From DATNPX01 sp036702975 (GTDB taxonomy: Bacteria; Cyanobacteriota; Vampirovibrionia; Obscuribacterales; Obscuribacteraceae), in the NCBI GenBank assembly GCA_036702975.1, contig DATNPX010000031.1, forward strand, positions 1 to 38,940: DNA of 38,940 nt, in the 5' to 3' direction. The notes beneath the pieces are model-generated. The model was given only the letters and a program-made list of their open reading frames with translations. It was not told the DNA's origin and searched no databases. Both the position numbers and the translations under genes were made by a program. Each line of letters opens with the position of its first letter. Within the stretch, counting starts at the first letter, position 1. Below, piece after piece: positions 15,950 through 23,422 of this stretch.

Positions 15950-17779
15950 ATGAATGCGCCCGATAAGCCGAACAACATTGTCTTGCCAAATTTGAATATT
16001 CGAGACAAGGTGCTCAGTACTTTAGCAATTGCCCTTAGCGAAATCGGCATTATCGCATCGTGGATTGTGATACTGCATGTAGTGCCACCTGATGCGCACC
16101 CGCATCACACAATGAGCATCCATCTAAAAATACTCGCTTCCTCCAACAAGCTTATGTTCGCGCTTTTGTTCTTCCTCCATGCCGGCAGCATGATTTTGAT
16201 GTTAGCCTCCACTTATCGGTTGTTCAAAAAAACCAGCATCAGACGTCGCACCAAAACTGTAATCATCACACTTACTATTGCTTTGACCTTACTGGACTTG
16301 CTCACCTGGACAACATCTCAATTTGGCACTCCATTGAGTATGGCTATTGCTCCAGTTGGTGTTTTTGCATCCTTGATGTTGATACTGCAAGGACTGGTTC
16401 CGTTGTGGCAAATATGGATTTACAAACGATGGCTAAATAGAACCGGTAAGACAGTAAGGGTGGTAATCGTCGGTGGCGGTTTTGCTGGACTTTATGCCGC
16501 ACTTACCCTAAATGAGATACTTGGCTATCATCCGCAGCTGGATATCACACTGTTGGACTGCAACAACTATTTCCTGTTTTCTCCGCTATTGCCCAGTGCG
16601 GCTGTGGGCACCATTGAACTCGCGGAACTGAGCTTTCCGTTTCGCAGCGTCTTCGATACTACGAACATAATCTATAAAAAAGCGGCGGTGACCAGATGCG
16701 ACTTGACTAATCGGCTACTCTGCGCCGAAACCATATCTCAACAGAGCCAAGGCCGCGAGAAAAAAAATCACAGTTTCGATCTCTCTTATGACTATCTAGT
16801 TTTGTGCCCTGGGTCGGTGAATAGCAGCCTGAAAGCAAGAGGTGTCGATCACCATGCGTTTTTTCTAAAGAAATTGGAAGATGCTTTCATATTGAGAAAC
16901 CACATAATCAATTGTTTCGAAGTCGCAGCTAGTGAGCAGGATCATGCAGCTAAGCAGAGTCTGCTTACATTTGTGGTTGTTGGCGGTGGGCCAACAGGCA
17001 TTGAGTCTGCATCTGAGATCCATGACCTCATTCACAGCGTGTTGCTCAAACGCTATCCGGAAATTCCTCCGAGCGCGCCATCAGTTTTCATTGTTCAATC
17101 TGGTAATCAAATCTTGCCTGGATGGACTGAGCAAATCGTTCGGACGACCCATAATCGTTTAAATTCGATGCGGATTAATCTAGTCCTGGGAGCTCGCGTT
17201 TCAGAAGTAGCAGCAGACTACGTTCAAATTGACACTGGACAACGCATACAATGTAATACCGCCGTTTGGTGCTCGGGAATCGAATCGCATCCTCTGCTAG
17301 CAGGACTTGGCGTACCTCTCGATAGCTCAGGACGAATCCCTGTCAATCCTGATCTCACAGTACCAACCTTCAGCAATGTTTTCGTACTTGGGGACGCAGC
17401 CTTTTTGATCGACGAGCAAACGCAAAAGCCCCTGGCTCCGCTGGCTCAAGTAGCGGTACAACAGGGTACTCATTGTGCAAAAAACATCGTGCGTATTCTG
17501 CGTGGTGAAGAAAGTAAACCCTTCGCATACTTCAATTATGGAAGCCTTGTTTCAGTGGGCGAACGGTACGCGGCAGTCCAGCTGTTGGGTTTTACCTTGA
17601 CGGGCTTCTTGGGGTGGTTGCTGTGGCGTTTGCTTTACCTTGCTAAGCTAGTCGGTGCTAGTAATCAGATAAGAATCCTGGTCGTATGGGCTTTGGACCT
17701 TATTCTTGAGAGATCTATCACTCAACTCGACTCACTCAAACAACACAGCGCAGCTGAAACCACGCCTTTGTCAAACTGA
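15950..17779 (+). CDS. NDH-2-like FAD/NAD(P)H oxidoreductase with N-terminal membrane domain
   Basis: 609 residues from ATG 15950, which has GGGAG nine bases upstream; the open frame extends further upstream without a better start. Residues ~20-160 carry about four hydrophobic segments with an HPHH sequence in the first loop. The flavoprotein part begins at ~residue 170 with the FAD fold motif VVIVGGGFAGLYAAL. The second Rossmann motif for NADH, VVVGGGPTGIESASEI, is near residue 341, and the FAD-binding VFVLGDAAF is near 480. A C-terminal amphipathic/hydrophobic helix (LLGFTLTGFLGWLLWRLLYLAKL) is the membrane attachment typical of type II NADH dehydrogenases. Normal NDH-2 enzymes are ~400-450 residues without the N-terminal helices. 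Electron transfer from NADH to quinone is expected; metal (Cu(II)) reduction is a speculative alternative given the neighbours. Confidence 0.82.
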   Translation: MNAPDKPNNIVLPNLNIRDKVLSTLAIALSEIGIIASWIVILHVVPPDAHPHHTMSIHLKILASSNKLMFALLFFLHAGSMILMLASTYRLFKKTSIRRRTKTVIITLTIALTLLDLLTWTTSQFGTPLSMAIAPVGVFASLMLILQGLVPLWQIWIYKRWLNRTGKTVRVVIVGGGFAGLYAALTLNEILGYHPQLDITLLDCNNYFLFSPLLPSAAVGTIELAELSFPFRSVFDTTNIIYKKAAVTRCDLTNRLLCAETISQQSQGREKKNHSFDLSYDYLVLCPGSVNSSLKARGVDHHAFFLKKLEDAFILRNHIINCFEVAASEQDHAAKQSLLTFVVVGGGPTGIESASEIHDLIHSVLLKRYPEIPPSAPSVFIVQSGNQILPGWTEQIVRTTHNRLNSMRINLVLGARVSEVAADYVQIDTGQRIQCNTAVWCSGIESHPLLAGLGVPLDSSGRIPVNPDLTVPTFSNVFVLGDAAFLIDEQTQKPLAPLAQVAVQQGTHCAKNIVRILRGEESKPFAYFNYGSLVSVGERYAAVQLLGFTLTGFLGWLLWRLLYLAKLVGASNQIRILVVWALDLILERSITQLDSLKQHSAAETTPLSN

Positions 17780-17825
17780 GCCAACACGCTAACAATGCGA
17801 TCAAGAAAGTATGAAGTCGACAAGA

Positions 17826-18044
17826 TCACATTTTCATGCCAGGAGTCATTTTGTGAGGAGTAGTTGCTTTAGCTAGGCGCTTTTTTGCAATTGGCTTTTT
17901 CACTCTAGATCCTGCAACCGTCTGTGCTGTTTTCTTCACCAAGCCCTCGCTGTGTGGAGTGCCGGTTTCGTGTGCCAGCGCCAGTGGTACCACTGAGAAA
18001 GCGATTGATATTGCAGCTAAAGCTGCTAGATTGAACTTTGTCAT
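17826..18044 (-). CDS. Small secreted basic peptide, function unknown
   Basis: 72 residues from ATG 18044, preceded by AAGGA eight bases upstream. A signal peptide (MTKFNLAALAAISIAFSVVPLALA) leads to a ~48-residue mature part that starts HETGTPHSEG, is rich in Lys, and ends HKMTPGMKM. The His and Met residues at both ends may bind copper, but this is only suggestive. The gene converges on the flavoprotein gene 46 bp away. An open frame continues in phase upstream of the ATG into the decayed sequence described at 18045-18278, but the good ribosome site and signal peptide argue for the internal start. Confidence 0.6.
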   Translation of the reverse strand: MTKFNLAALAAISIAFSVVPLALAHETGTPHSEGLVKKTAQTVAGSRVKKPIAKKRLAKATTPHKMTPGMKM

Positions 18045-18278
18045 TGTAATTCTTCCTTCTTGCTCGATAAGGACATTCAAAGTTTGCTGCGCCTTGAGTG
18101 CGTCGATTTGAGCACATAGATGCAAACTGTTCCGCCCAAACTCGATATCCAAAAACTGCTGGCGCTCCAGTTGCTGATGCTCTTGCAGTTAACGGCTAAG
18201 ACGCCGTGCATCCGCTTCCGTGCCATACAAATGGGCTTGACGTGTAAAAGAGATCGCTTTCTCCCCTATAACCTCGGC
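18045..18278 (-). pseudogene. Decayed coding remnant with an in-frame stop
   Basis: Read on the minus strand in phase with the small gene below it, this stretch gives a protein-like sequence: AEVIGEKAISFTRQAHLYG, then TEADARRLSR, a TAA stop (18191-18189), then LQEHQQLERQQFLDIEFGRN and SLHLCAQIDALKAQQTLNVL. It looks like a helical coiled-coil protein (heptad-like Gln/Leu/Arg pattern) that lost a codon to a stop; no start codon or family is identifiable. The remaining 18279-18441 shows nothing I can support. Together, 18045-18441 is a 397-bp stretch without an intact gene. Confidence 0.4.
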
Positions 18279-18441
18279 CTACACCGGATTGTCGGAATGT
18301 TAATGTTTTCCATGCATTGTTAAGCCCATTACGTTGAGCACCTGAATTGATCGCCTGATCAGCTAACAAGCCTTGACCGCATGACGCAACAACAGACCGC
18401 TACAGTGCGCTCACATCAGTGATCTAGCAGTACCGCCCGTC

Positions 18442-18717
18442 TCAGTAGCCGTGCAGATCATGTTCGGCATGATGAGAATCTTCCATTGCATGATGCCATG
18501 CGTCATGCGCGTGCTGAGGCGATGCATAAAGCGCATCCATCCTAGCGTGCTGCTGAGCATTAAACGCATGCTGCTGAGCATAATACGCGTGATTGGAATA
18601 TCCACTGTATCCCGGGTTCACAAAAACTCGGGCAAATTGCCGATGATGACCGGCGAAAGCGGGTGTAACTGCCGAAAACAGCATCAACGTAATTAAAGCT
18701 ATTTTGAGCGATTTCAT
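18442..18717 (-). CDS. Small secreted His-rich protein, possible metal binder
   Basis: 91 residues from ATG 18717; a GAG-containing weak Shine-Dalgarno is a few bases upstream and the protein then begins with a clean signal peptide (MKSLKIALITLMLFSAVTPAFA). The mature part starts GHHRQFARVFVNPGYSGYS. It continues with repeated Ala/Gln/His units (YYAQQHAFNAQQHARMDALY) and ends with AHDAWHHAMEDSHHAEHDLHGY. The spacing H-A-x-x-x-x-H and HH-A-x-x-x-x-HH suggests helices with one His-rich face, suited to metal coordination. No family is recognised. It shares composition and layout with the products at 15359 and 18809 and sits 91 bp downstream of the latter on the same strand. Confidence 0.68.
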   Translation of the reverse strand: MKSLKIALITLMLFSAVTPAFAGHHRQFARVFVNPGYSGYSNHAYYAQQHAFNAQQHARMDALYASPQHAHDAWHHAMEDSHHAEHDLHGY

Positions 18718-18808
18718 CTTTCTCAACCTTTTAGTGGTCACGGCCTTACTGACGAGCGTCCACCGAGAACGTTCCATCTTAACGCAGCGAAAATTGACGC
18801 CGTCTCAA

Positions 18809-19486
18809 TTAAAACCAGGATCGCCTGTGTTTGCCATCCATGCTGTCATGCTGGTTGTGCCGTTGCTGGTCCAATTGCTGATGTTGAAGCGGTGAGATTA
18901 AACCCTGATTCGCCATGTCATGAACTTGATGACGCTCTTGCCGCAACAGTTCATGTCCATTCGTGGTGTAGCCGGTGGCATAATTTTGATTGCCATAGCC
19001 ATATGGTGCAGCCCCGTAAGGTGCTGCATACATTCCCTGATTGATTGATGTGTTTCCATTCAGAGCGTCGCCTATGCGGTGTCCGATGGAGTTATTGTGC
19101 CCTGGGTTGATGGCTGGGTCGTTTATGTGCCCGTTCCCGGCATAGCCAGGCAGAGAATACGCATTACCGCCACCGCCTGCATACCCACCATTGACACCAT
19201 TGAGAGGATAACCGCTACTTGAATAGACGCCGTTGACAGGGTAGCCACCAGCACCTGAATAGCCGGAATTTGCTTGGTAACCGTTATCTAAAGCTGCGTG
19301 CTGAGCATTTCTTTGCATATCGAGCATCTGGTGTTGCTGAGGCGAAATGAGTCCCGCGTTGGCCGCATCATGGACTTCATGCTTTTGGTCTCGAAACTGA
19401 TGGTCCAGATCATCGTGGGCCTGAACTGGGATAATTGCGGCAGGAAGCATGGCAATGATGCCTGTTAGAAAGAGTTTCTTGTACAT
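18809..19486 (-). CDS. Secreted Gly/Tyr/Asn-rich protein with duplicated His/Gln module
   Basis: 225 residues from ATG 19486 (GGAG eight bases upstream). After a signal peptide (MYKKLFLTGIIAMLPAAIIPVQA) come three parts. First is a ~32-residue module at 36-67, containing HDAANAGLISPQQHQMLD. Then comes a ~115-residue Gly/Tyr/Asn-rich low-complexity middle. Last is a second copy of the module at 186-217, containing HDMANQGLISPLQHQQLD. The copies are identical at about 21 of 32 positions. The module looks like an amphipathic helix pair with His on one face and could bind metal or self-associate; the middle resembles surface or matrix linkers. The IS21-family element begins only 38 bp upstream of the start codon, so the native promoter has been separated and expression may now depend on the IS end. 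Confidence 0.7.
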   Translation of the reverse strand: MYKKLFLTGIIAMLPAAIIPVQAHDDLDHQFRDQKHEVHDAANAGLISPQQHQMLDMQRNAQHAALDNGYQANSGYSGAGGYPVNGVYSSSGYPLNGVNGGYAGGGGNAYSLPGYAGNGHINDPAINPGHNNSIGHRIGDALNGNTSINQGMYAAPYGAAPYGYGNQNYATGYTTNGHELLRQERHQVHDMANQGLISPLQHQQLDQQRHNQHDSMDGKHRRSWF

Positions 19487-19518
19487 ATTTTCTCCAGCGA
19501 TGGCTGACCGCGTTGGCC

Positions 19519-19524
19519 GCATCG
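19519..19524. repeat. Target-site duplication, left copy (GCATCG)
   Basis: GCATCG lies immediately before the left end of the IS21-family element, and the same six bases follow its right end at 22542-22547. A 4-8 bp duplication is normal for the family. Confidence 0.85.
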
Positions 19525-19572
19525 TGTTGACCGGGATGAAAAAGCGCGCATAATCGGGTGAAGAGGTTACAG

Positions 19573-19639
19573 TGAAACACTTTCGCCGGGTGCATATCTA
19601 ATACGCGTAATTGCAGCGAAAGATCTGTGCTGAAACACT
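19573..19639. repeat. Repeated TGAAACACT in the left IS end
   Basis: TGAAACACT occurs at 19573-19581 and 19631-19639, inside the left end of the IS21-family element. Multiple terminal repeats that bind the IstA transposase are typical for this family; the function is inferred. Confidence 0.45.
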
Positions 19640-19751
19640 AAAAGATGCCCAAACGAAAGAGATCCGAGCTGGTACCTCGAATCTCCTGAGTCGTCAGATT
19701 GGCCCAACGACGGGTAGAGTTTCGCCGATCTAGCCGTCGCTGTCCAGTTGT

Positions 19752-20372
19752 TTGGCCCCAAGATTGGCGGAGCCTGGATTTCGTTTGTTTAATTGTGCGC
19801 TGTGCAGCGCCCAAGTGCGTCTGTGTTTGTCCTGTGACAGAGGCAATATTTATTGTTCGAAAGAATGCGCAGTACGGCGTCGGAAGGAATCGCTCCGAGA
19901 CGCGGGTCGGCGCTATCAGCGCACGTTTGAAGGAGCGCTGAAGCATGCGAACAGGAATCGCGCATATCGATCGCGTATACAAGCCAAGAAAGTGACGCAT
20001 CAGGGTTCACCAGGGCCTGAGCCTCGTGTCAATCTGAACTCGACGATCACTCCCGAAATTCAAAAGACGAAAAGGCCAATCGATGGTGCGCATGGACAAG
20101 TGCGCTGCCATGGCTGTGGTGCCTTGTGTGGGCCGTTTGCTCGCTTTGCGCCATGGAGGCGTGGTCGTCGACCACAAACGCCACGAGGAGGCAACAAACA
20201 TGCCCATCACGAAGGAGCAGGAGGCAGACATCCTCCGCCTCTATCACGCCGAGCGATGGTTGGTAAATACGATCGCCAAGCAACTGCATATACATCACTC
20301 GACGGTCAAACGCGCGTTGGAGCGAAACGGCATTCAGCCGCAGCGGCTGCATTTGCGCCGATCAATGGCTGA
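19752..20372 (+). CDS. IS21-associated small zinc-finger protein (passenger or accessory ORF)
   Basis: Up to 206 residues from TTG 19752; the exact start is uncertain. Residues ~15-45 hold paired cysteines (CALCSAQVRLCLSCDRG followed by YCSKECAVRR) that look like a zinc-binding finger. Next comes an Arg-rich helix region (RYQRTFEGALKHANRNRAYR) ending in KKVTHQGSP. A second Cys pair (CHGCGALCGPF) occurs further on. I recognise this as the kind of ORF found upstream of istA in some IS21-like elements; its function is unknown. The last ~170 bp overlap istA in a different frame and give low-quality, Arg/His-rich sequence, so the ancestral stop codon may have been lost. Confidence 0.55.
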   Translation: MAPRLAEPGFRLFNCALCSAQVRLCLSCDRGNIYCSKECAVRRRKESLRDAGRRYQRTFEGALKHANRNRAYRSRIQAKKVTHQGSPGPEPRVNLNSTITPEIQKTKRPIDGAHGQVRCHGCGALCGPFARFAPWRRGRRPQTPRGGNKHAHHEGAGGRHPPPLSRRAMVGKYDRQATAYTSLDGQTRVGAKRHSAAAAAFAPING

Positions 20373-21702
20373 CCCATTCATTGATCTAATCAAGAGCACA
20401 CTACAGAAGTATCCGCGAATTACGGGTCGCCGGATCTGGGAAATGGCTAGAGCGCGCGGTTACAAGGGCGGGTACGACCATTTTACTGACATTGTGGCGA
20501 GATACAGGCAGCGCCCGATCGAAGCATTCATGCGGCTTAGGACATTACCGGGAGAACAAGCACAGGTGGACTGGGCGCACTTCGGGAAATTTCGTGTTGG
20601 AAATGCGGAGCGTCGGTTGATTGCATTCGTAATGGTGCTTTCGTGGTCGCGGCAGATTTTCCTTCGCTTCTATCCGGGCGACTCAACCTCATACTTTCTC
20701 GACGGACACGTCGAAGCGTTCAAGTTCTTTGGCGGAGTTTCGCGGGAAATTCTGTACGACAATTTGAAGAGTGCGGTGCTAGAGCGAGCCGGCGATGCAA
20801 TCCGATTCAATCCGGATTTGCTTGAACTGTCGGCGCGCTATCGATTCGCGCCGAAACCTGTAGCGGTGGCTCGGGGAAATGAGAAGGGGCGGGTTGAGCG
20901 CGCTATCCGGTATGTGCGCACGTCATTTTTTGCAGCGCGGAAGTGGACCGATCTCAAAGACCTAAACGATCAAGCACTTGCCTGGTGCTCCGGGCTGGCA
21001 GCGGAAAGACGCTGCCCGGAAGACCGAGCGAAAACGGTCGCGGAGGCTTTTAGCGAAGAGAAGGAGCGGTTAATCGAGCTCCCCGCTAATCACTTTTATG
21101 CTCGAGATGTGTTGTCCGCAAAAGTCGGTAAAACGCCGTACGTGCGATTCGACCTGAACGATTACTCCGTCCCGCCGCATGTAGTCGGACGAGCCGTTAC
21201 TATTTTCGCAAACCTGCATACGGTGTCGATCTCCCATGAAGGAAATCTCGTTGCAGAGCATCCGCGGTGCTTTGACAGAGGACAGCAGCTCGAAGAGGGA
21301 GAGCATATCGAAGAGCTGGTTCAGAGGAAGAGAGCGGCGAAGAAACACCGTGCGTTTGATCGCTTGCATCATGCTGCGCCATCTTCGAAAACGCTGCTAG
21401 AAGCGACCGCCCTGCGCGGTAGCAGTCTTGGCGTGGTTACGAGGAACCTTATTCAGATGCTTGAACTTTATGGACCAGCCGAGCTCGAAGTCGCGATTCA
21501 AGAAGCGCTTCAGTGTGGCAGTTCGCATTATTCTGCGGTGCTGCAAATTCTGGAACAGCGACGCAAAAGAAAAGGTTTGCAGCCGCCGGTCAAGTTAACG
21601 TTGCCGGCGCATGCGAGTGCACTCAGCACTGGCATCAAGCCGCACTCGTTAGCGAGTTACGACAAACCATGGACGACACAAAAGGAGAAGGACAATGGAT
21701 GA
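20200..21702 (+). CDS. istA: IS21-family transposase IstA
   Basis: 500 residues from ATG 20200, which has GAGGAGG eight bases upstream; the open frame goes back to 20083, but the family-like sequence begins at MPITKEQEADILRLYHAERW. A helix-turn-helix lies at ~residues 22-42 (NTIAKQLHIHHSTVKRAL). The DDE catalytic residues are D124 (QAQVDWAHFGKF), D187 (EILYDNLKSAV) and E233 (GNEKGRVERAIRYVR). IstA cleaves and joins the IS ends with help from the IstB ATPase. The gene looks intact and overlaps istB by 8 bp (ATGGATGA), the normal arrangement. Confidence 0.93.
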   Translation: MPITKEQEADILRLYHAERWLVNTIAKQLHIHHSTVKRALERNGIQPQRLHLRRSMADPFIDLIKSTLQKYPRITGRRIWEMARARGYKGGYDHFTDIVARYRQRPIEAFMRLRTLPGEQAQVDWAHFGKFRVGNAERRLIAFVMVLSWSRQIFLRFYPGDSTSYFLDGHVEAFKFFGGVSREILYDNLKSAVLERAGDAIRFNPDLLELSARYRFAPKPVAVARGNEKGRVERAIRYVRTSFFAARKWTDLKDLNDQALAWCSGLAAERRCPEDRAKTVAEAFSEEKERLIELPANHFYARDVLSAKVGKTPYVRFDLNDYSVPPHVVGRAVTIFANLHTVSISHEGNLVAEHPRCFDRGQQLEEGEHIEELVQRKRAAKKHRAFDRLHHAAPSSKTLLEATALRGSSLGVVTRNLIQMLELYGPAELEVAIQEALQCGSSHYSAVLQILEQRRKRKGLQPPVKLTLPAHASALSTGIKPHSLASYDKPWTTQKEKDNG

Positions 21703-22437
21703 ATTAAAGAAAAGAGCACGCCAGCTGGGAATCCGAGCACTCGTCACGCACTGGGACGAATTTGCCGGACAGCCATGGATCAAGCAATTGCTAGACAAAG
21801 AAGATGAGGAGCGACAGCGCCGAAGTTTTGAGCGCCGGATTCGCGAAGCTCACATCGGGGAGTTTAAGCCAGTCGCCGAATTCGATTGGAAGTGGCCGCG
21901 CGAAATCGACCGCGAGGCGATCAGTGAGCTGATGCAACTTGATTTCGTCAAAGAAGGTTCAAACGTTGTACTTCGCGGACCGAACGGCATCGGCAAAACT
22001 ATGATCGCAAAGAATCTTGCGTATCAAGCACTGATGGCTGGTTACAAAACCAGGTTTGTGCCGGCTAGCCAGATGCTGAGTGTTTGGCGCAGCACGACGG
22101 AGCTAGCGCGCGACAGAGGTGCCTCCGAAGATACACGAATGTCGACGTGCTGGTGATTGACGAGGTTGGCTACCTCAGTTACGCAAACAACTATGCCGAC
22201 CTTTTGTATGAAGTGTTGAACGCACGATATCTGAAAAAATCAACCATCGTTACGACCAACCGAATCTTCGAGGAGTGGGGCGAAGTGTTTCCGCATGCGG
22301 CTTGCGTCGTGACTCTAGTCGATCGTCTCATTCACAAAGCTGATGTCATCTCCATCGACGCCGATTCCTTTCGGAATCGAGAAGCGACGGAGCGCGCAGC
22401 TCTCAAGGCTAAGGCGCGCAAACGCAAATCAGCTTAG
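21695..22437 (+). pseudogene. istB: istB, AAA+ ATPase helper of IstA, broken by a 1-bp deletion
   Basis: The first part (21695 to ~22082) encodes a normal IstB start, through Walker A GPNGIGKT to RFVPASQMLS. The rest (from 22084) is in the -1 frame: LAQHDGASARQRCLRRYTNV, then VLVIDEVGYLSYANNYADLL (Walker B) to the end. Compared with the family, the junction should read MLSDLAQ; inserting one A between 22082 and 22083 (GT to GAT) restores that Asp codon and the frame. As it stands, translation ends at 22156 before Walker B. No classical slippery heptamer is seen, so a real mutation or a sequencing error is more likely than programmed frameshifting. IstB is a DnaC-like ATPase needed for target selection. 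Confidence 0.88.
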
Positions 22438-22452
22438 TTAACCAACCCCGTC

Positions 22453-22486
22453 AAACTGCCTCGGACACTGTTTGAGGCAGTTTTTC
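22453..22486 (+). terminator. Rho-independent terminator after istB
   Basis: AAACTGCCTC (22453-22462) pairs perfectly with GAGGCAGTTT (22474-22483) across an 11-nt loop and runs into TTTTT. It sits 16 bp after the istB stop, inside the IS. Confidence 0.8.
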
Positions 22487-22541
22487 TATGCAGACCTCAG
22501 TTCTTCACCCCAAAAGCCGCGCTTTTTCACCGCTGTTAACA

Positions 22542-22547
22542 GCATCG
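22542..22547. repeat. Target-site duplication, right copy (GCATCG)
   Basis: These six bases directly follow the right end of the IS21-family element and match 19519-19524. The sequence from here to 22684 was presumably the original upstream region of the gene at 18809-19486. Confidence 0.85.
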
Positions 22548-22684
22548 TGCACAGTAATTACTGACTGAACCATAAGACTCCCGATCAACCGCCATGTTCC
22601 AATGGATTTACTAAACCCCGCATAATTGCCTGTATTTCCGCCCGCTTGATATCCGGTTTTAGTCGGTCGCCACAGCGTGCTCTG

Positions 22685-23410
22685 TCAATCCTTTCGTGTT
22701 GCAGCTACTAAATGATAAAGCGGAATACTAAATGGTTCTACGGAATGATTTGCGATCAATGCAGAATTGAGCACTGACGCCACATTGGGCAGTAGATTTT
22801 GCACAAGATACTGACCGAGCCAAATACCCACATTGCTATGAGGGATAATCTGGCAGTCAAAGTCCAGTTCCGCTAATTCACCGATTACCCAGTTGCTATC
22901 CGGCAATTCCCACTCAACATGCTGCCTTACAAAAACATTGTTGGTTAGTTTGAGCATCAATTCCTGCGCTGGAGCGCTCTCTCGGCACGGATAGTTGAGC
23001 ACCAATAACTTGGATGCGACCCGAGCGCATTCAGAGAGGACAGTCTTGCGTTGCTCGGGATTAATATGCTCCAAAACATCGACGGCCGTCACGACCTCGT
23101 AGCTACGGTCTTCGGCATTAATACAAGTTGCAGTTCCCCCAGTTGTTTCGGGATCTAGCACATCGACGGAGCGATCGCTCTCAAGGAAGAACGCAAGTGC
23201 GCCCTCGTAACCACCAACGTCAAGGACGGAACAAGCCGCCGGCAAACTTGCCTTTATTTGTTCCGCCGCTGCCTGCAATCGGACAAAGCGGTCCCAAGTA
23301 AGCCGATTTTTCTCTTCTTTGTTAATCACACGGACGTGAAAAATGCCATCACAATCGGTGCGAGCAAGGCTTATACCTTCGGAATGAACAAGTGGTAAAT
23401 TATTCTGCAT
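22685..23410 (-). CDS. Class I SAM-dependent methyltransferase (substrate unknown)
   Basis: 241 residues from ATG 23410 (TGAGG six bases upstream); a TTG at 23422 right after the preceding stop is an alternative. The Rossmann-like methyltransferase core begins with motif I, CSVLDVGGYEGALAFFLE, at ~residues 60-77. An acidic strand-2 end (DVLDPE) and DRSYEVVTAVDVLEHINPEQR (~100-120, the methyltransferase-11/25 style) follow. A further ~120 residues contain two hydrophobic stretches (WLGQYLVQNLLPNVASVLNSALIA). There is no (D/N)PP(Y/F) motif of DNA amino-methyltransferases and no PCQ motif of cytosine-C5 enzymes. A DNA-modifying role therefore cannot be claimed; a small-molecule, protein or lipid substrate is more in keeping. 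The gene starts 12 bp after the nuclease-like gene, indicating paired expression. Confidence 0.78.
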   Translation of the reverse strand: MQNNLPLVHSEGISLARTDCDGIFHVRVINKEEKNRLTWDRFVRLQAAAEQIKASLPAACSVLDVGGYEGALAFFLESDRSVDVLDPETTGGTATCINAEDRSYEVVTAVDVLEHINPEQRKTVLSECARVASKLLVLNYPCRESAPAQELMLKLTNNVFVRQHVEWELPDSNWVIGELAELDFDCQIIPHSNVGIWLGQYLVQNLLPNVASVLNSALIANHSVEPFSIPLYHLVAATRKD

Positions 23411-23422
23411 TCGCGACCTCAA

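Larger units (their letters stand above)
19525..22541 (+). mobile_element. IS21-family insertion sequence, 3017 bp, with defined ends
   Basis: The left end starts TGTTGACCGGGATGAAAAAG. The reverse complement of the right end starts TGTTAACAGCGGTGAAAAAG, and both continue with GCGCG and, slightly further in, GGGTGAAGA or GGGGTGAAGA. These imperfect inverted ends begin with TG as in IS21 relatives, and GCATCG duplicates flank them exactly. Inside are a zinc-finger ORF, istA, and a frameshifted istB, followed by an intrinsic terminator. The element inserted into the upstream region of the secreted-protein gene at 18809-19486. Because istB is broken, the copy may be unable to transpose without help. 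Confidence 0.9.

Noticed and set aside
22076..22090. Programmed -1 frameshift in istB
   Set aside because: No X-XXY-YYZ heptamer or downstream structure is evident, and inserting a single base restores a conserved family residue, so a deletion is the simpler explanation.
22685..23410. Calling the methyltransferase a DNA modification enzyme of a restriction system
   Set aside because: It lacks (D/N)PP(Y/F) and PCQ motifs, and its core matches general small-molecule/protein methyltransferases.
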